This document shows positions 1 to 8,602 of a stretch of DNA of 34,725 nt, piece after piece. The DNA is taken from the NCBI RefSeq assembly GCF_000430665.1, contig NZ_AUML01000047.1, positions 1 through 34,725 on the forward strand. Direction: 5' to 3'. This DNA is from Aquimarina muelleri DSM 19832. Its GTDB lineage: Bacteria > Bacteroidota > Bacteroidia > Flavobacteriales > Flavobacteriaceae. Position 1 is the stretch's first letter. Each line of letters begins with the position of its first letter. Below the pieces are notes generated by a model. It was not told the origin of the DNA, made no database searches, and saw only the letters and a program-made list of their open reading frames with translations. The position numbers were made by a program, and so were the translations under genes.

Positions 1-428
1 GTTGCGCCAGTGAATCCTGTACGACCTGTAAATCCAGTTCTACCCGTTGCACCTGTTGGACCTCTAGGGCCTGAGGTTAATAAAGAGGATAAATCTACAG
101 ATCCACCGTCTTCAAGGCTTAAAATATTTGTAACAGGATTAAAGGATAGTTGTTGATTGTCGCTGCTATTGCATAAACTACTCCAGCTGTTATTATTATA
201 TTGAAAAACACAGTTGTCATCTACATTATAGATTAAAGCTCCATTTAGAGGAGTAATAGCATTCATTTGAGTAGTAGTAACTCTAGTAAGTACGAATGTT
301 TTATCAATGCTTTCTAATTCAAGAACAGAAAAAGGATGTATTTGATTGGGATCGTCACCAATCTTAACCTGTGCTTGCGTATACAAAAAAGATAAAAATA
401 AGAATAGAAGTGGTAATTTTATCTTCAT
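1..428 (-). CDS. Secreted collagen-like repeat protein, N-terminal part (truncated by window edge)
   Basis: The frame is open from ATG at 428 to the left edge (142 codons), so only the N-terminus is visible. Residues 1-20 form a signal peptide (basic MKIK, a hydrophobic stretch, then QAQ). A compact domain of about 95 residues follows and contains the phrase LSLEDGGSVDLSSL, which is common in Bacteroidota surface and tail-fibre-like proteins. From residue 120 the sequence becomes a Gly-X-Thr collagen-like repeat (GPR GPT GAT GRT GFT GRT GFT GAT) that is still running at the edge. Such repeats can form triple helices, and the protein is probably exported and on the cell surface, but no enzymatic role is visible. 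Its start lies 273 nt from the divergent tRNA gene. The collagen-like call is firm. The function is unknown. Confidence 0.8.
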   Translation of the reverse strand, partial: MKIKLPLLFLFLSFLYTQAQVKIGDDPNQIHPFSVLELESIDKTFVLTRVTTTQMNAITPLNGALIYNVDDNCVFQYNNNSWSSLCNSSDNQQLSFNPVTNILSLEDGGSVDLSSLLTSGPRGPTGATGRTGFTGRTGFTGA

Positions 429-627
429 ATTTATGTTTTGTTTTGGGGTAAAACTTATTGTAATTATGGTATAACTATAACATTTAGTTTAGTTTAAAAA
501 ACTATTTGTTGAGTATAACAAGATAAATATAAAATGTTAAAGTGTTAAAACATAATTATCTTAACAAAGATATAACAATTTCGATAAAAAACAATTTTTA
601 ACGACAAAAGACGATTTTCTTTAAAAT

Positions 628-676
628 ATTTTTCACATTAAAAAAAAATAACTTTTCTTTTTTTAATGTGAAAAAT
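628..676. repeat. AT-rich perfect palindrome upstream of tRNA-Gly
   Basis: The left arm ATTTTTCACATTAAAAAAA (628-646) is the exact reverse complement of the right arm at 658-676, with an 11-nt loop. It ends just before the tRNA -7 element. It could be a bidirectional terminator for something upstream or a regulatory palindrome, and I cannot tell which. Confidence 0.6.
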
Positions 677-681
677 ATAAA

Positions 682-689
682 TACATTTG
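682..689 (+). promoter_or_regulatory. Bacteroidota -7 promoter element (TACATTTG) for tRNA-Gly
   Basis: TACATTTG matches the Bacteroidota TAnnTTTG -7 consensus and lies 11 nt before the first tRNA base. No clear TTG -33 element is seen; the region upstream is T-rich. Confidence 0.6.
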
Positions 690-700
690 CATCAGTAAAA

Positions 701-773
701 GCGGGAGTAGCTCAGTTGGTAGAGCGTCAGCCTTCCAAGCTGAATGTCGCCAGTTCGAACCTGGTCTCCCGCT
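701..773 (+). tRNA. tRNA-Gly (anticodon TCC)
   Basis: A full cloverleaf can be drawn. The acceptor GCGGGAG pairs with CTCCCGC. The D arm is GCTC/GAGC. The anticodon stem TCAGC/GCTGA encloses the loop CTTCCAA, whose anticodon TCC reads GGA glycine codons. The T arm GCCAG/CTGGT encloses TTCGAAC. The discriminator base is T773, and CCA is not encoded, as expected in this phylum. The gene stands alone, with its own promoter and a strong terminator directly after it, so it is monocistronic. Confidence 0.97.
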
Positions 774-775
774 CT

Positions 776-814
776 AAAAGAGGTCTTATTTTAATAAATA
801 AGACCTCTTTTTTT
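776..814 (+). terminator. Intrinsic terminator of tRNA-Gly
   Basis: A perfect 16-bp stem (776-791 with 796-811) encloses a TAAT loop and is followed by a T tract. It begins three bases after the tRNA. Confidence 0.9.
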
Positions 815-918
815 ATAATTGCTGTTTTTTTTCTATTTACATAAGGGATTAACTTGTAATATGTATATTCGTTATTATCCATTATTTAAAAATAGGTTTT
901 GATAAAATTTAATTAAAA

Positions 919-1647
919 ATGAATAGTAGAAATTTTACGAATATTATAAGATATTTCATGGATGAATGGTTGCCTCCTGCAATTAGAGATTCTAAGTTTT
1001 TTATGTATCTTTTTTATTACTATGCTTATAGAGGAAAAGATATTAAAACAATAATGAATCTGAAATCTGTTATTTTTAAATGGACGGATAAAGAATTTTC
1101 AGATTTTTATTCGAATAGGAATACGCGATTTTCTAATAGTAGAGTAACGGATATGTCTAGCCAATGTATTAATTATGTCTTTGATAATATTGTATGTGAT
1201 AACCATACTCTTTTAGATGTGGGTTGCGGTAACGGATTTTTACTTGATTATGCTACTAAAAAAGGTTTTAAAACAACAGGGTGTGATATTATAGATGGAA
1301 AAAGTTTTGAACATAGCGATTACTATCAGGCTAATATTGAAAATTTACCTTTTAAAGATGATTCTTTTGATGTTGTTATGGCTACACATACCTTGGAACA
1401 TGTATTGGATTTCGAAAAAGCAGTAAAAGAATTAAAGCGTATAACAAAACACAAATTATGTGTTGTGGTTCCTTGTCAAAGAGCATATTATTATACTTTG
1501 GATGAACATGTAAGATTCTTTCCTTATAAATGGATGTTGGAACAAGAAATGAAAATGAAATTTTATACTTGTGAAAAAATTCATGGAGATTTAGTTTTTA
1601 TTGGGGATATGGAAAGAGAGAAACAAGATGTAAAGTTATCTGAATAA
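919..1647 (+). CDS. Class I SAM-dependent methyltransferase
   Basis: This 242-aa protein has a Rossmann SAM-binding motif LLDVGCGNG (98-106), an acidic residue ending strand 2 (GCDI), and the motif IV/post-motif region FDVVMATHTLEHV typical of Methyltransf_11 proteins. The N-terminal 90 residues are aromatic and lack a conserved motif; they may be a cap for substrate binding. The substrate cannot be read from the sequence. The next gene starts 24 nt downstream on the same strand and is a flippase-like membrane protein, and glycosyltransferases follow, so a role in modifying a lipid-linked or surface glycan is plausible. ATG at 919 is preceded by an A-rich leader. It is the first start in the frame that gives a sensible length. 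Confidence 0.8.
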   Translation: MNSRNFTNIIRYFMDEWLPPAIRDSKFFMYLFYYYAYRGKDIKTIMNLKSVIFKWTDKEFSDFYSNRNTRFSNSRVTDMSSQCINYVFDNIVCDNHTLLDVGCGNGFLLDYATKKGFKTTGCDIIDGKSFEHSDYYQANIENLPFKDDSFDVVMATHTLEHVLDFEKAVKELKRITKHKLCVVVPCQRAYYYTLDEHVRFFPYKWMLEQEMKMKFYTCEKIHGDLVFIGDMEREKQDVKLSE

Positions 1648-1671
1648 TATTAGAGTGGTGTTTAATTTTAT

Positions 1672-2604
1672 TTGTTTTCTATTTTGAAACGATTTAGTTT
1701 TTTGATAAAATTTTTAGGAATTATTCTTTTGTGTCTTTTACTTTATAAAGTTGGATGGAGAGAAACTATTGATTCAATAAAAAAAACTCCTCTTATTTAT
1801 CTAGTTATATCACTTTTTGCTTTTTGGATAGCGTTTTACTTAAAAAGCCTTAGGTGGAAGATTGTATCTAATTCTTATGGAATCCCTTTAAAAGGAAGTC
1901 AAGCATTTAAAGTGTTTTTTATTGGGATTTTTCTAGCTAATATTACTCCTGGTAAATTAGGAGATTTTGGCAGGTTGTTTTATATTAAAGATCAAATACC
2001 TAATCCAAAAATTGGATGGTCTAGTCTTATAATGGATCGTGTTTTTGATTTAATTTGTTTGCTCTTTTTTAGTGTTATAGCTCTTTTTTATTATCAGTTA
2101 AACTTTGATATTATAAAATGGAATGATAATTATTGGTCTTTAGGTATATGGGTTGCTGTTTTGATATTTGGAATTCTTCTTTTTGTTTTACTTCGCAAGA
2201 AAATTAAAAAAATAGTAATTCCTTGGTGGGAGGTTTTTAATTCTCATAATCTTAAAACAGGGAGTTTTTGGATAGCCATTGTGCTTACTACTCTTAGTGT
2301 GATATTAATTTATGGGGTTTTTAATTATTTAGCATGGGGAATGAATATACCTATTAATCATATAGGGTTATTTCTTGGTACTTTTGTGTTAGGTGTATTG
2401 ACCTTATTACCGATTACAATTCTAGGTATAGGAGTTAGAGAAACATCGTTAGTGGTTATTTTTCAGATGTATGACCTTCCTTCTCAAGACGCAATAGCTT
2501 TATCTTTGATTGTTTTTTTATTGCAAATCATTTCTTTTGTTCCTGGAGCAATATGGTTCTATCTTTCTCCTATTGACCTTAATCAGTTAAAAAATTTAAA
2601 ATAA
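1672..2604 (+). CDS. Flippase-like integral membrane protein (LPG-synthase TM / YbhN family)
   Basis: This 310-aa protein has about seven to eight hydrophobic segments, the conserved phrase FLKSLRWK-like near residue 60 (here YLKSLRWK), and TPGKLGDFGR near residue 100, which is typical of the PF03706 family (lysylphosphatidylglycerol synthase membrane domain, also called YbhN or AglD-like). Members without a soluble transferase domain are usually annotated as lipid or polyprenol-linked sugar flippases. The start is TTG at 1672: an in-frame stop lies at 1663-1665, and the first in-frame ATG would delete several membrane segments. The gene follows the methyltransferase closely and probably shares its transcript. 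It converges on the next gene with a 17-nt gap. Confidence 0.75.
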   Translation: MFSILKRFSFLIKFLGIILLCLLLYKVGWRETIDSIKKTPLIYLVISLFAFWIAFYLKSLRWKIVSNSYGIPLKGSQAFKVFFIGIFLANITPGKLGDFGRLFYIKDQIPNPKIGWSSLIMDRVFDLICLLFFSVIALFYYQLNFDIIKWNDNYWSLGIWVAVLIFGILLFVLLRKKIKKIVIPWWEVFNSHNLKTGSFWIAIVLTTLSVILIYGVFNYLAWGMNIPINHIGLFLGTFVLGVLTLLPITILGIGVRETSLVVIFQMYDLPSQDAIALSLIVFLLQIISFVPGAIWFYLSPIDLNQLKNLK

Positions 2605-2621
2605 TGAAAAGAGATATTAAT

Positions 2622-3722
2622 TTATTTGGATAATCTTTCATTGTCTTGTATATCCATCCACATTGCAAAAAGAAAGGATTGAAATCCTGAAATAGTAAGG
2701 AAGATGAATATGATTAAATAATCTGTAGGTGTTTTAGAATCTGGATTAATGAAATTAACTACTAATTGGTAAAAGAAATATATGTTTATTGTTGCTATGA
2801 TAAATGAAGTCCAATATAAAAGGTATAATGGATGAAAACTCCTATATAAGTATTTTGTTTGTAAGCGTTTAAAAAAGGAGCGAATAAGTAGAAGAAGAAT
2901 GGGTAAAGATACTTTTATTATATTTAATTTGGATTTTTCTCCTACACCATATATGGGTTTAATCTTTACTTCTCGAATAGTGCAAAAAGCTATATTAAGT
3001 TTTACTAATAAATCATTAGGCATACCATATCTCTTGTATATATCATAAAGAGGAACAGAGTTTAGAGCATTATTTGATATTGCGGTATATCCACTTTGTG
3101 TGTCTGAAACTCCCCAATAGCCGGATGCAATTTTAGTAAGTATACTTAATATAGAGTTTCCTAAAAATCGAACTCTGGGAATTATAACCCATGCGCTTTT
3201 GTGGATTAATCTATTTCCTTTTACATAGTCTATTCCTTCTTGTATTACGGGGTTACATATAGATTCTAGTTCATCTGGATCCATTTGACCATCACCTGCC
3301 ATTACTGCTGTACAATCAATATCATGATCTTTACACCATTTGTAACCAGTAGCGATAGCTGCACCAACACCTCCATTAACTAAATGCTTAATGACTATTG
3401 TTTTTTCATTTTCTGGGTTTGTATTAAGAATTTCAATTGGAGTAAATTTTTTGATTTCATCAATACTTTTTTGTTTCACTTCTATATCTGCACGATTGTA
3501 TAGGTTAGGAACAATTTCTTTTGTAATATTAGATGTTATAGAAAGAGGAGAGTTATTTTCTTTAAGATTCTTCATAACAACACCAGCAGTGTCGTCTATA
3601 GATGCATCGTCAACAATAATTATTCTGTCAACAAAATCTGGCATACTATCCAAAACTATTTTTATTTGTTTAGCTTCGTTATAACAGGGGACTACTACTG
3701 CTATTGTTTTATTGTTAAGCAT
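2622..3722 (-). CDS. Family 2 glycosyltransferase with C-terminal membrane anchor
   Basis: This is a 366-aa GT-A fold protein. The N-terminal VVVPCYNEA and IIIVDDASIDDT (about 9-46) form the nucleotide-sugar site, and D144-G-Q-M-D148 supplies the metal-binding DxD-type motif. The C-terminus has a basic segment and two to three hydrophobic helices (about 270-355), as in polyprenyl-phosphate glycosyltransferases. Between DDT and the conserved GGVGAAIATGYKW there are about 60 extra residues, more than in most relatives. The gene lies 14 nt downstream of the GT-C gene at 3737-5701 on the same strand, so the two are probably co-transcribed and may act in sequence: this enzyme would make the polyprenyl-sugar donor and the GT-C protein would transfer it. 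Confidence 0.85.
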   Translation of the reverse strand: MLNNKTIAVVVPCYNEAKQIKIVLDSMPDFVDRIIIVDDASIDDTAGVVMKNLKENNSPLSITSNITKEIVPNLYNRADIEVKQKSIDEIKKFTPIEILNTNPENEKTIVIKHLVNGGVGAAIATGYKWCKDHDIDCTAVMAGDGQMDPDELESICNPVIQEGIDYVKGNRLIHKSAWVIIPRVRFLGNSILSILTKIASGYWGVSDTQSGYTAISNNALNSVPLYDIYKRYGMPNDLLVKLNIAFCTIREVKIKPIYGVGEKSKLNIIKVSLPILLLLIRSFFKRLQTKYLYRSFHPLYLLYWTSFIIATINIYFFYQLVVNFINPDSKTPTDYLIIFIFLTISGFQSFLFAMWMDIQDNERLSK

Positions 3723-3736
3723 TTGGGGTTGGTCTT

Positions 3737-5701
3737 TTAGTTATTAATATTGTCTTTTGCCCATTTTAGATTATTTTTGGCTAACTGAAAATCAGGGTTG
3801 ATTTTAATAGCTTTTTCACAGGCTTCTGCACCACGTTTCCATTCTTTTAATTGATTATAAGCAGCACACATATTGTTATATGCATCAGCATTATTTGGAT
3901 CTAATTTCAGTAATTCTTCACAAGCAGCAATAGACATTTTAAATTTTTTGTTTTTATAATATGTAAAACTGAGGTCTAAGTACAAATCTGGAGACGGGTT
4001 TTTTTTAATCAAATCTGTTAGTTCTTCTATTTCTTCTTCTGCGGTTTTTAAATTACCAGAAATAAGATTCAGTAACTCTTTGGATTTTGTGTGATTTGGA
4101 CTTTTTTGAATAGCTTTTTTCAAATAGATTTCAGCTTCACTGAATTTTTGCCGATCTATTAAATATCTTGCGTAATAAAACTCTGGTGCTGGGGATAATG
4201 AGTTTAATGATAAAGCAGCTTTAAAATGCTCAACTGCTTTTGTATGATTGTTCATTCCGTCATTAAGGATAGCAAGGTTGATATATAAAGTGTAATAATT
4301 AGGAGTATACTCAAGAGCTCTGTTAAAATATTCGAGAGCAACCTCATAATTTCCTTTTGCCATATGGGTTAAACCATAATTCATAAGACCTCTTCCGTTT
4401 TTAGGGCTTTTAACAACGACATCTAGCCATAAGGAATCTGAAGAGTTCCATACTTTATTTCTTTGAACTGTTCCAAAAGAATATGCACTGATGATAATGA
4501 TGAATAGTGTTGCTATTTTTAAAGAGTTTTTGCTTTTTTGTAGAAGGTTGTATTTTTCCAGAATAACTAAAATTCCCCAAGGAACGGCAATAAAAAGGCC
4601 TACAAAAGGAAAAAACATTCTATGATCATTTGCAATTTGAAATAACGGATTTAATGTAGTTGGTAATAGGGCTATGAAAAACCATGCAATTCCAAATGCT
4701 ATTGGTCTCGTTTTTTTTATAAGAGCAGTTTTGAACATTATAAAAAGTAATCCTATTATAATGAGAAACCCAAATAGTATTCTAATATCATACCAAGGTT
4801 TGATAATTGCTATGTCTGGATCAGCACTTAGATTTATAGGTAGTATAAAATTACCCAAGTAATGTATAATAACATAAAATTGCGTACTAATGTATTCAAA
4901 TTTTGTTACCAAAAAATTAGTAGAATCTGTGGATTTAGGAGTTAAGTAATATTGATTGAATAAAAAAAGCATAACTGCAATAATTCCTGCGGGGAATACT
5001 TTTTTAAATATTTTGATTATTTTGAACTTTGTATCTTTTTTAAAATCAGTAATTAAATCATATTCTTCAAAAAGAAGAACGTATATGAAAAGAATAGGAA
5101 AAAACATTACTCCAGTTTGTTTTGTCCAAATTCCTATTATCATTGTAGGTATATAAAGGTACCATTTTCTACCAAAAGGATGGATGTATAATATTAAAGA
5201 AACTACTATACATAGAGTCGAAAAGGAATCTGATCTGGCGCATATATAATTAATGGTTTCTGCATTAGTAGTATGGAGAGCAAACCATGCTGTTGCAAAA
5301 AGAGCAGTGGTGCCGATTAATTTATTTTTTGAGTCAGATTGTATGTAAATGTGTTTTGATAAATGAAAAAATAGTATTATTAAAACTAAAAACCAGAAAA
5401 AAATGTGATAGTGAAAATATTTTGGATTTAATCCTCCTGCAAAATAATAGTCTATTGCATTTTGAAAAGTAACCATTGGGCGATATGCTCTATTTGAAGG
5501 AAGAGAACTAAAAGTGTCTGCATTAGTAAAAAAATCTGTCCAATTTTTTAAACTTCTTATAGATTCATTTTCAGAAATAGTATGGGTGTCATCGAAGAAA
5601 AAAGGATTATCAAAGTGATTGAGATAAACCAATAGAGTAACAAAAAGTATTGTTGCTAAAATTATGAATTCAATTCTTCTTGGGGTGAAATTTTTAAACA
5701 T
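3737..5701 (-). CDS. GT-C type glycosyltransferase with C-terminal TPR repeats (TMTC-like)
   Basis: This 654-aa protein has about ten to twelve transmembrane segments in residues 12-415 and then about 230 soluble residues. The first extracytoplasmic loop carries the acidic pair D37-D38 and the pattern AYRP...YH, characteristic of GT-C enzymes using polyprenyl-phosphate sugars (PMT/ArnT/TMTC-like). The tail contains TPR units (for example NPDFQLAKNNLKWAK, DPNNADAYNNMCAAY, SPNHTKSKELLN). The layout matches bacterial proteins annotated as tetratricopeptide-repeat O-mannosyltransferase-like. The acceptor is unknown; the periplasmic TPR may bind it. A TACTTTTG -7 element lies 29 nt upstream. It is the lead gene of a two-gene unit with the GT2 at 2622-3722. 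Confidence 0.8.
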   Translation of the reverse strand: MFKNFTPRRIEFIILATILFVTLLVYLNHFDNPFFFDDTHTISENESIRSLKNWTDFFTNADTFSSLPSNRAYRPMVTFQNAIDYYFAGGLNPKYFHYHIFFWFLVLIILFFHLSKHIYIQSDSKNKLIGTTALFATAWFALHTTNAETINYICARSDSFSTLCIVVSLILYIHPFGRKWYLYIPTMIIGIWTKQTGVMFFPILFIYVLLFEEYDLITDFKKDTKFKIIKIFKKVFPAGIIAVMLFLFNQYYLTPKSTDSTNFLVTKFEYISTQFYVIIHYLGNFILPINLSADPDIAIIKPWYDIRILFGFLIIIGLLFIMFKTALIKKTRPIAFGIAWFFIALLPTTLNPLFQIANDHRMFFPFVGLFIAVPWGILVILEKYNLLQKSKNSLKIATLFIIIISAYSFGTVQRNKVWNSSDSLWLDVVVKSPKNGRGLMNYGLTHMAKGNYEVALEYFNRALEYTPNYYTLYINLAILNDGMNNHTKAVEHFKAALSLNSLSPAPEFYYARYLIDRQKFSEAEIYLKKAIQKSPNHTKSKELLNLISGNLKTAEEEIEELTDLIKKNPSPDLYLDLSFTYYKNKKFKMSIAACEELLKLDPNNADAYNNMCAAYNQLKEWKRGAEACEKAIKINPDFQLAKNNLKWAKDNINN

Positions 5702-6154
5702 TTGCTATTTATAATTTTTTGCACTTTAACAAAAGTAAATTATCTTAAGAAATAATATATACCTTCTAAAAAATATTACAATCCTTTTTAATAAAAAGAA
5801 GAGTTGGGATTAAATATAGTAGTTTTAAGTTGTCTTTGTATTTTTAAAATATAATTTTTTGCTTGTTTTATAAAGGACGAAACTAATTTAGTGATTTTTA
5901 AATAATGTAATAGCAAAAAATATTTTATAAACTATTACGATCGTTAGAGTAAACAAAAAAATGAATTATATTATATTTGAGAATCTCTTTGTCTAAAAGT
6001 GGTAAAATTATTTTTCCTAAAAAACAACTTTTATGTAAAGGTTGTTATGTTGTAGAGGTTTTTTAATTCATTTTAAAATTATTTAATGATTTTAAGTTTT
6101 TATGGATTATATAATATTCTACAATGCTTTTACTAATAAAAGGTTGTTTTAAAG
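5702..6154. other. 453-bp intergenic region between divergent genes
   Basis: No convincing ORF or RNA gene was seen. It holds the minus-strand promoter at 5730-5737, an imperfect hairpin AACAACTTTT/AAAGGTTGTT (6023-6046) and a short perfect hairpin CTTTTA-CTAA-TAAAAG (6127-6142) 12 nt before the start at 6155. The rest is very AT-rich. Confidence 0.6.
5730..5737 (-). promoter_or_regulatory. -7 element TACTTTTG for the GT-C/GT2 pair
   Basis: The minus strand reads TACTTTTG, an exact TAnnTTTG match, 28 nt before the ATG at 5701. No clear -33 element is seen. Confidence 0.5.
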
Positions 6155-7102
6155 ATGAAAAAAACACATATTTCGATAATAGTTTCTTTGTTTAATGAAG
6201 TAGATGGAGTAGATCATTTTTGGGGTTTATTAAAAGAAATATTACTTAAAGAAAACGGCTTTTTTTTTGAAGTCATATGGGTCAATGATGGAAGCACTGA
6301 TGGGACACAAGTATTAATTGATAAAATCAGAGAAAAAGATTTTGTAGAGAATATAAAGCACGTTTCTATAGAGTTTTCTAAAAATTTCGGACATGAATCT
6401 GCTATGATTGCAGGGATAGATAATTCTACTGGTGATGCCGTTATATGTATAGATTCTGATGGGCAACATCCTCCTAAAGAAATCCCTAAAATGATTAAAG
6501 CTTATGTAGATGGTTTTGATATTGTTTTGATGCAGCGAGTATCCCGTAATGATAATGGCTATTTTAAAAAGAAATTTTCTAAGCTTTTTTATAAGATTAT
6601 AAATTTTTTATCCACCATTCGTTTTGAAGAAAACTCAACAGATTTTTTCTTAATTTCAAGGCAAATAAAACAAGTTTTAGGGGACAATTTTAGAGATCAA
6701 AATAGATTTATAAGAGGTTTTATTCAATCTTTAGGATTTTCAAAAAAGACTCTTTTGTTTAATGCTCCTTCCAGGCAATATGGGGAGAGTAGTTACTCTT
6801 ACCTAAGTCTTGTAAAACTTGCCTTTAATGCCATTTTTTCATTTTCTAATAAGCCTTTAAGAATAAGTATATTTTTATCTGTATTTTTTGTTCTGTTTAC
6901 AATAGGTATGATAATATATACTTTTTATACTTACTTTTATATATCAAAAGGACCTTCAGGATACACAACTATAATTATTTTTATGTCAGCATCTTTTTCT
7001 ATTTTATTTATAACATTATCGGTTTTATCTCTCTATTTTGAAAAGCTTATACAAGAAATGCGTAGACGACCTATCTATATAATAAAACAAAAAAACGATT
7101 AA
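6155..7102 (+). CDS. Polyprenyl-phosphate glycosyltransferase, GtrB/CsbB/DPM1-like
   Basis: This is a 315-aa GT2 enzyme. It has SIIVSLFNE (7-15), WVNDGSTDGT (42-51), NFGHESAMIAGID (78-89), the catalytic ICIDSDGQHPP (98-107, DxD at D100/D102) and an RFIRGF motif near residue 190. These are hallmarks of the DPM1-like group that transfers a sugar from a nucleotide donor to undecaprenyl phosphate. Two transmembrane helices follow (about 230-250 and 265-290), as in GtrB and CsbB. The next gene begins two bases after the stop codon and encodes a GT-C-like membrane protein, so the pair resembles a GtrB-type donor-making enzyme plus the transferase that uses the donor. The final glycan is unknown. 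Confidence 0.88.
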   Translation: MKKTHISIIVSLFNEVDGVDHFWGLLKEILLKENGFFFEVIWVNDGSTDGTQVLIDKIREKDFVENIKHVSIEFSKNFGHESAMIAGIDNSTGDAVICIDSDGQHPPKEIPKMIKAYVDGFDIVLMQRVSRNDNGYFKKKFSKLFYKIINFLSTIRFEENSTDFFLISRQIKQVLGDNFRDQNRFIRGFIQSLGFSKKTLLFNAPSRQYGESSYSYLSLVKLAFNAIFSFSNKPLRISIFLSVFFVLFTIGMIIYTFYTYFYISKGPSGYTTIIIFMSASFSILFITLSVLSLYFEKLIQEMRRRPIYIIKQKND

Positions 7103-7103
7103 G

Positions 7104-8579
7104 ATGAGGCAGTTTATTGAGGCTATGAATCGTTATGAGTTATTTTTAAAAAGTAAAAAAGGACTACTAGTTATTTTACTTTCTGTATTGTTTTTTAATA
7201 CATTTTTATATGTTAAAACAGAGTATAAGAAAATTCCAGAAATTCAAGCTCGTAAAGATGCTGCTGGATTTTCTCATGATAAAGCATATCGATTTGCGTA
7301 TTTTTTTTATTATCTGGGTCATTATCCTTTAGCTACATTAAATACCAATTTAGAGTACTCTAAAAAAGGAGCGGAAAAAGAAATAGATCAAAGAGGAGAA
7401 GATTTAATAATGGAGTATATGCATTGGTCCAGGCTAGGAGAGTCTGCGAGGGTTTTTGCATATATGCCTAATGCTTACATGAAAGGTTCTCCAGAAAACC
7501 CTTCCATTAAATTATTTAATAGTATTATATTTACAATTAGTCTTTTTACATTGTTTTTTGGGTTTTGGAAGGTAAGAAAACCACTATTTGGGTTTTTATT
7601 ATTATTATTAATCAATTGTACTCCCTTTTTTATTTATGAGGTGTATTGTCATGAAAACATCTTCGGATTATTAGCTTCATGCTTTTTTATAATATTAGGG
7701 CTTAATATACCACTGTTATTTTCTAGAGTTAATTCTTTTAAATATGGGGTTTTGGCTATTTTTTCAGGGCTTTTAATAGGTTTTTTTAGTGAGTTTAGGA
7801 ATGAAATTTCAGTAGTTATTGTTTCATTACTGTTACTTTATACATTAGCAACAAAAATTAAAATAAGAACAAAAATCATTTTTATTTTTATTGCTATTTT
7901 CTTTTTTAATGCAAGTAAGACCGTTATTAGAGATTACTTTAGTTTAAAATTTGAAAAAACAATGCATCTTGTTGGTAATAATAATGGCCATATTTATAAC
8001 GGACCAAGGTTAAGTGGCCATAATTTATGGCATCCCATCTTTTGTGGATTAGGAGATTTTGATACCAAATATGGGTATGAATGGTATGATGTTATAGCGT
8101 ATCAATATGCAATTCCGATTTTGAAAAAAGACTATGGAATGCAAATTAACTATTCTGGAAAATATATAACAGATGATTATTATGATACGTCTAAATTATA
8201 TTATAAAAAACCAGAAGAACTTTCAAACTACGAAAAAGTTATTAAAGATAAAGTAATCGGTGATATAAAAAATGATCCATTGTGGTTTGTTACTATTGTA
8301 ATAAAAAGAATATTTAAGACATTAACAACAACAATACCAGTTCCTTATTTAGGTTGGTTGTTGATACCTTTGCTATACTTTTTGTTCAAAAGAAAGAGGT
8401 GGAATTTTATTAGTCTTATTGTAATTTCTCTTCCTTTGTCAGCTACCTCAATTCTTATTCATTCAGGCAAAGGAACCACGTATAATTCGCTTTTCCTGTA
8501 TTTTGTCTTAGTAATTATTTTTGGACTGATTTATGAATATTATAATAATAATTTAAAAGAGTCAAATAGTTCTAAATAG
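7104..8579 (+). CDS. Multi-pass membrane protein, probable GT-C-like glycosyltransferase
   Basis: This 491-aa protein has one N-terminal membrane helix (about 19-37), a soluble loop of about 100 residues, and then about nine to ten hydrophobic helices broken by a second soluble stretch (about 285-390). No signature motif is recognised. The large first loop and overall layout resemble GT-C or O-antigen-modifying membrane proteins. Its position directly after the GtrB-like gene, with only one base between stop and start, strongly suggests translational coupling and a joint function. The enzymatic assignment is inference from context; an unclassified membrane protein is the safe description. Confidence 0.6.
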   Translation: MRQFIEAMNRYELFLKSKKGLLVILLSVLFFNTFLYVKTEYKKIPEIQARKDAAGFSHDKAYRFAYFFYYLGHYPLATLNTNLEYSKKGAEKEIDQRGEDLIMEYMHWSRLGESARVFAYMPNAYMKGSPENPSIKLFNSIIFTISLFTLFFGFWKVRKPLFGFLLLLLINCTPFFIYEVYCHENIFGLLASCFFIILGLNIPLLFSRVNSFKYGVLAIFSGLLIGFFSEFRNEISVVIVSLLLLYTLATKIKIRTKIIFIFIAIFFFNASKTVIRDYFSLKFEKTMHLVGNNNGHIYNGPRLSGHNLWHPIFCGLGDFDTKYGYEWYDVIAYQYAIPILKKDYGMQINYSGKYITDDYYDTSKLYYKKPEELSNYEKVIKDKVIGDIKNDPLWFVTIVIKRIFKTLTTTIPVPYLGWLLIPLLYFLFKRKRWNFISLIVISLPLSATSILIHSGKGTTYNSLFLYFVLVIIFGLIYEYYNNNLKESNSSK

Positions 8580-8602
8580 AATATTATATTTATTATTCAG
8601 TT

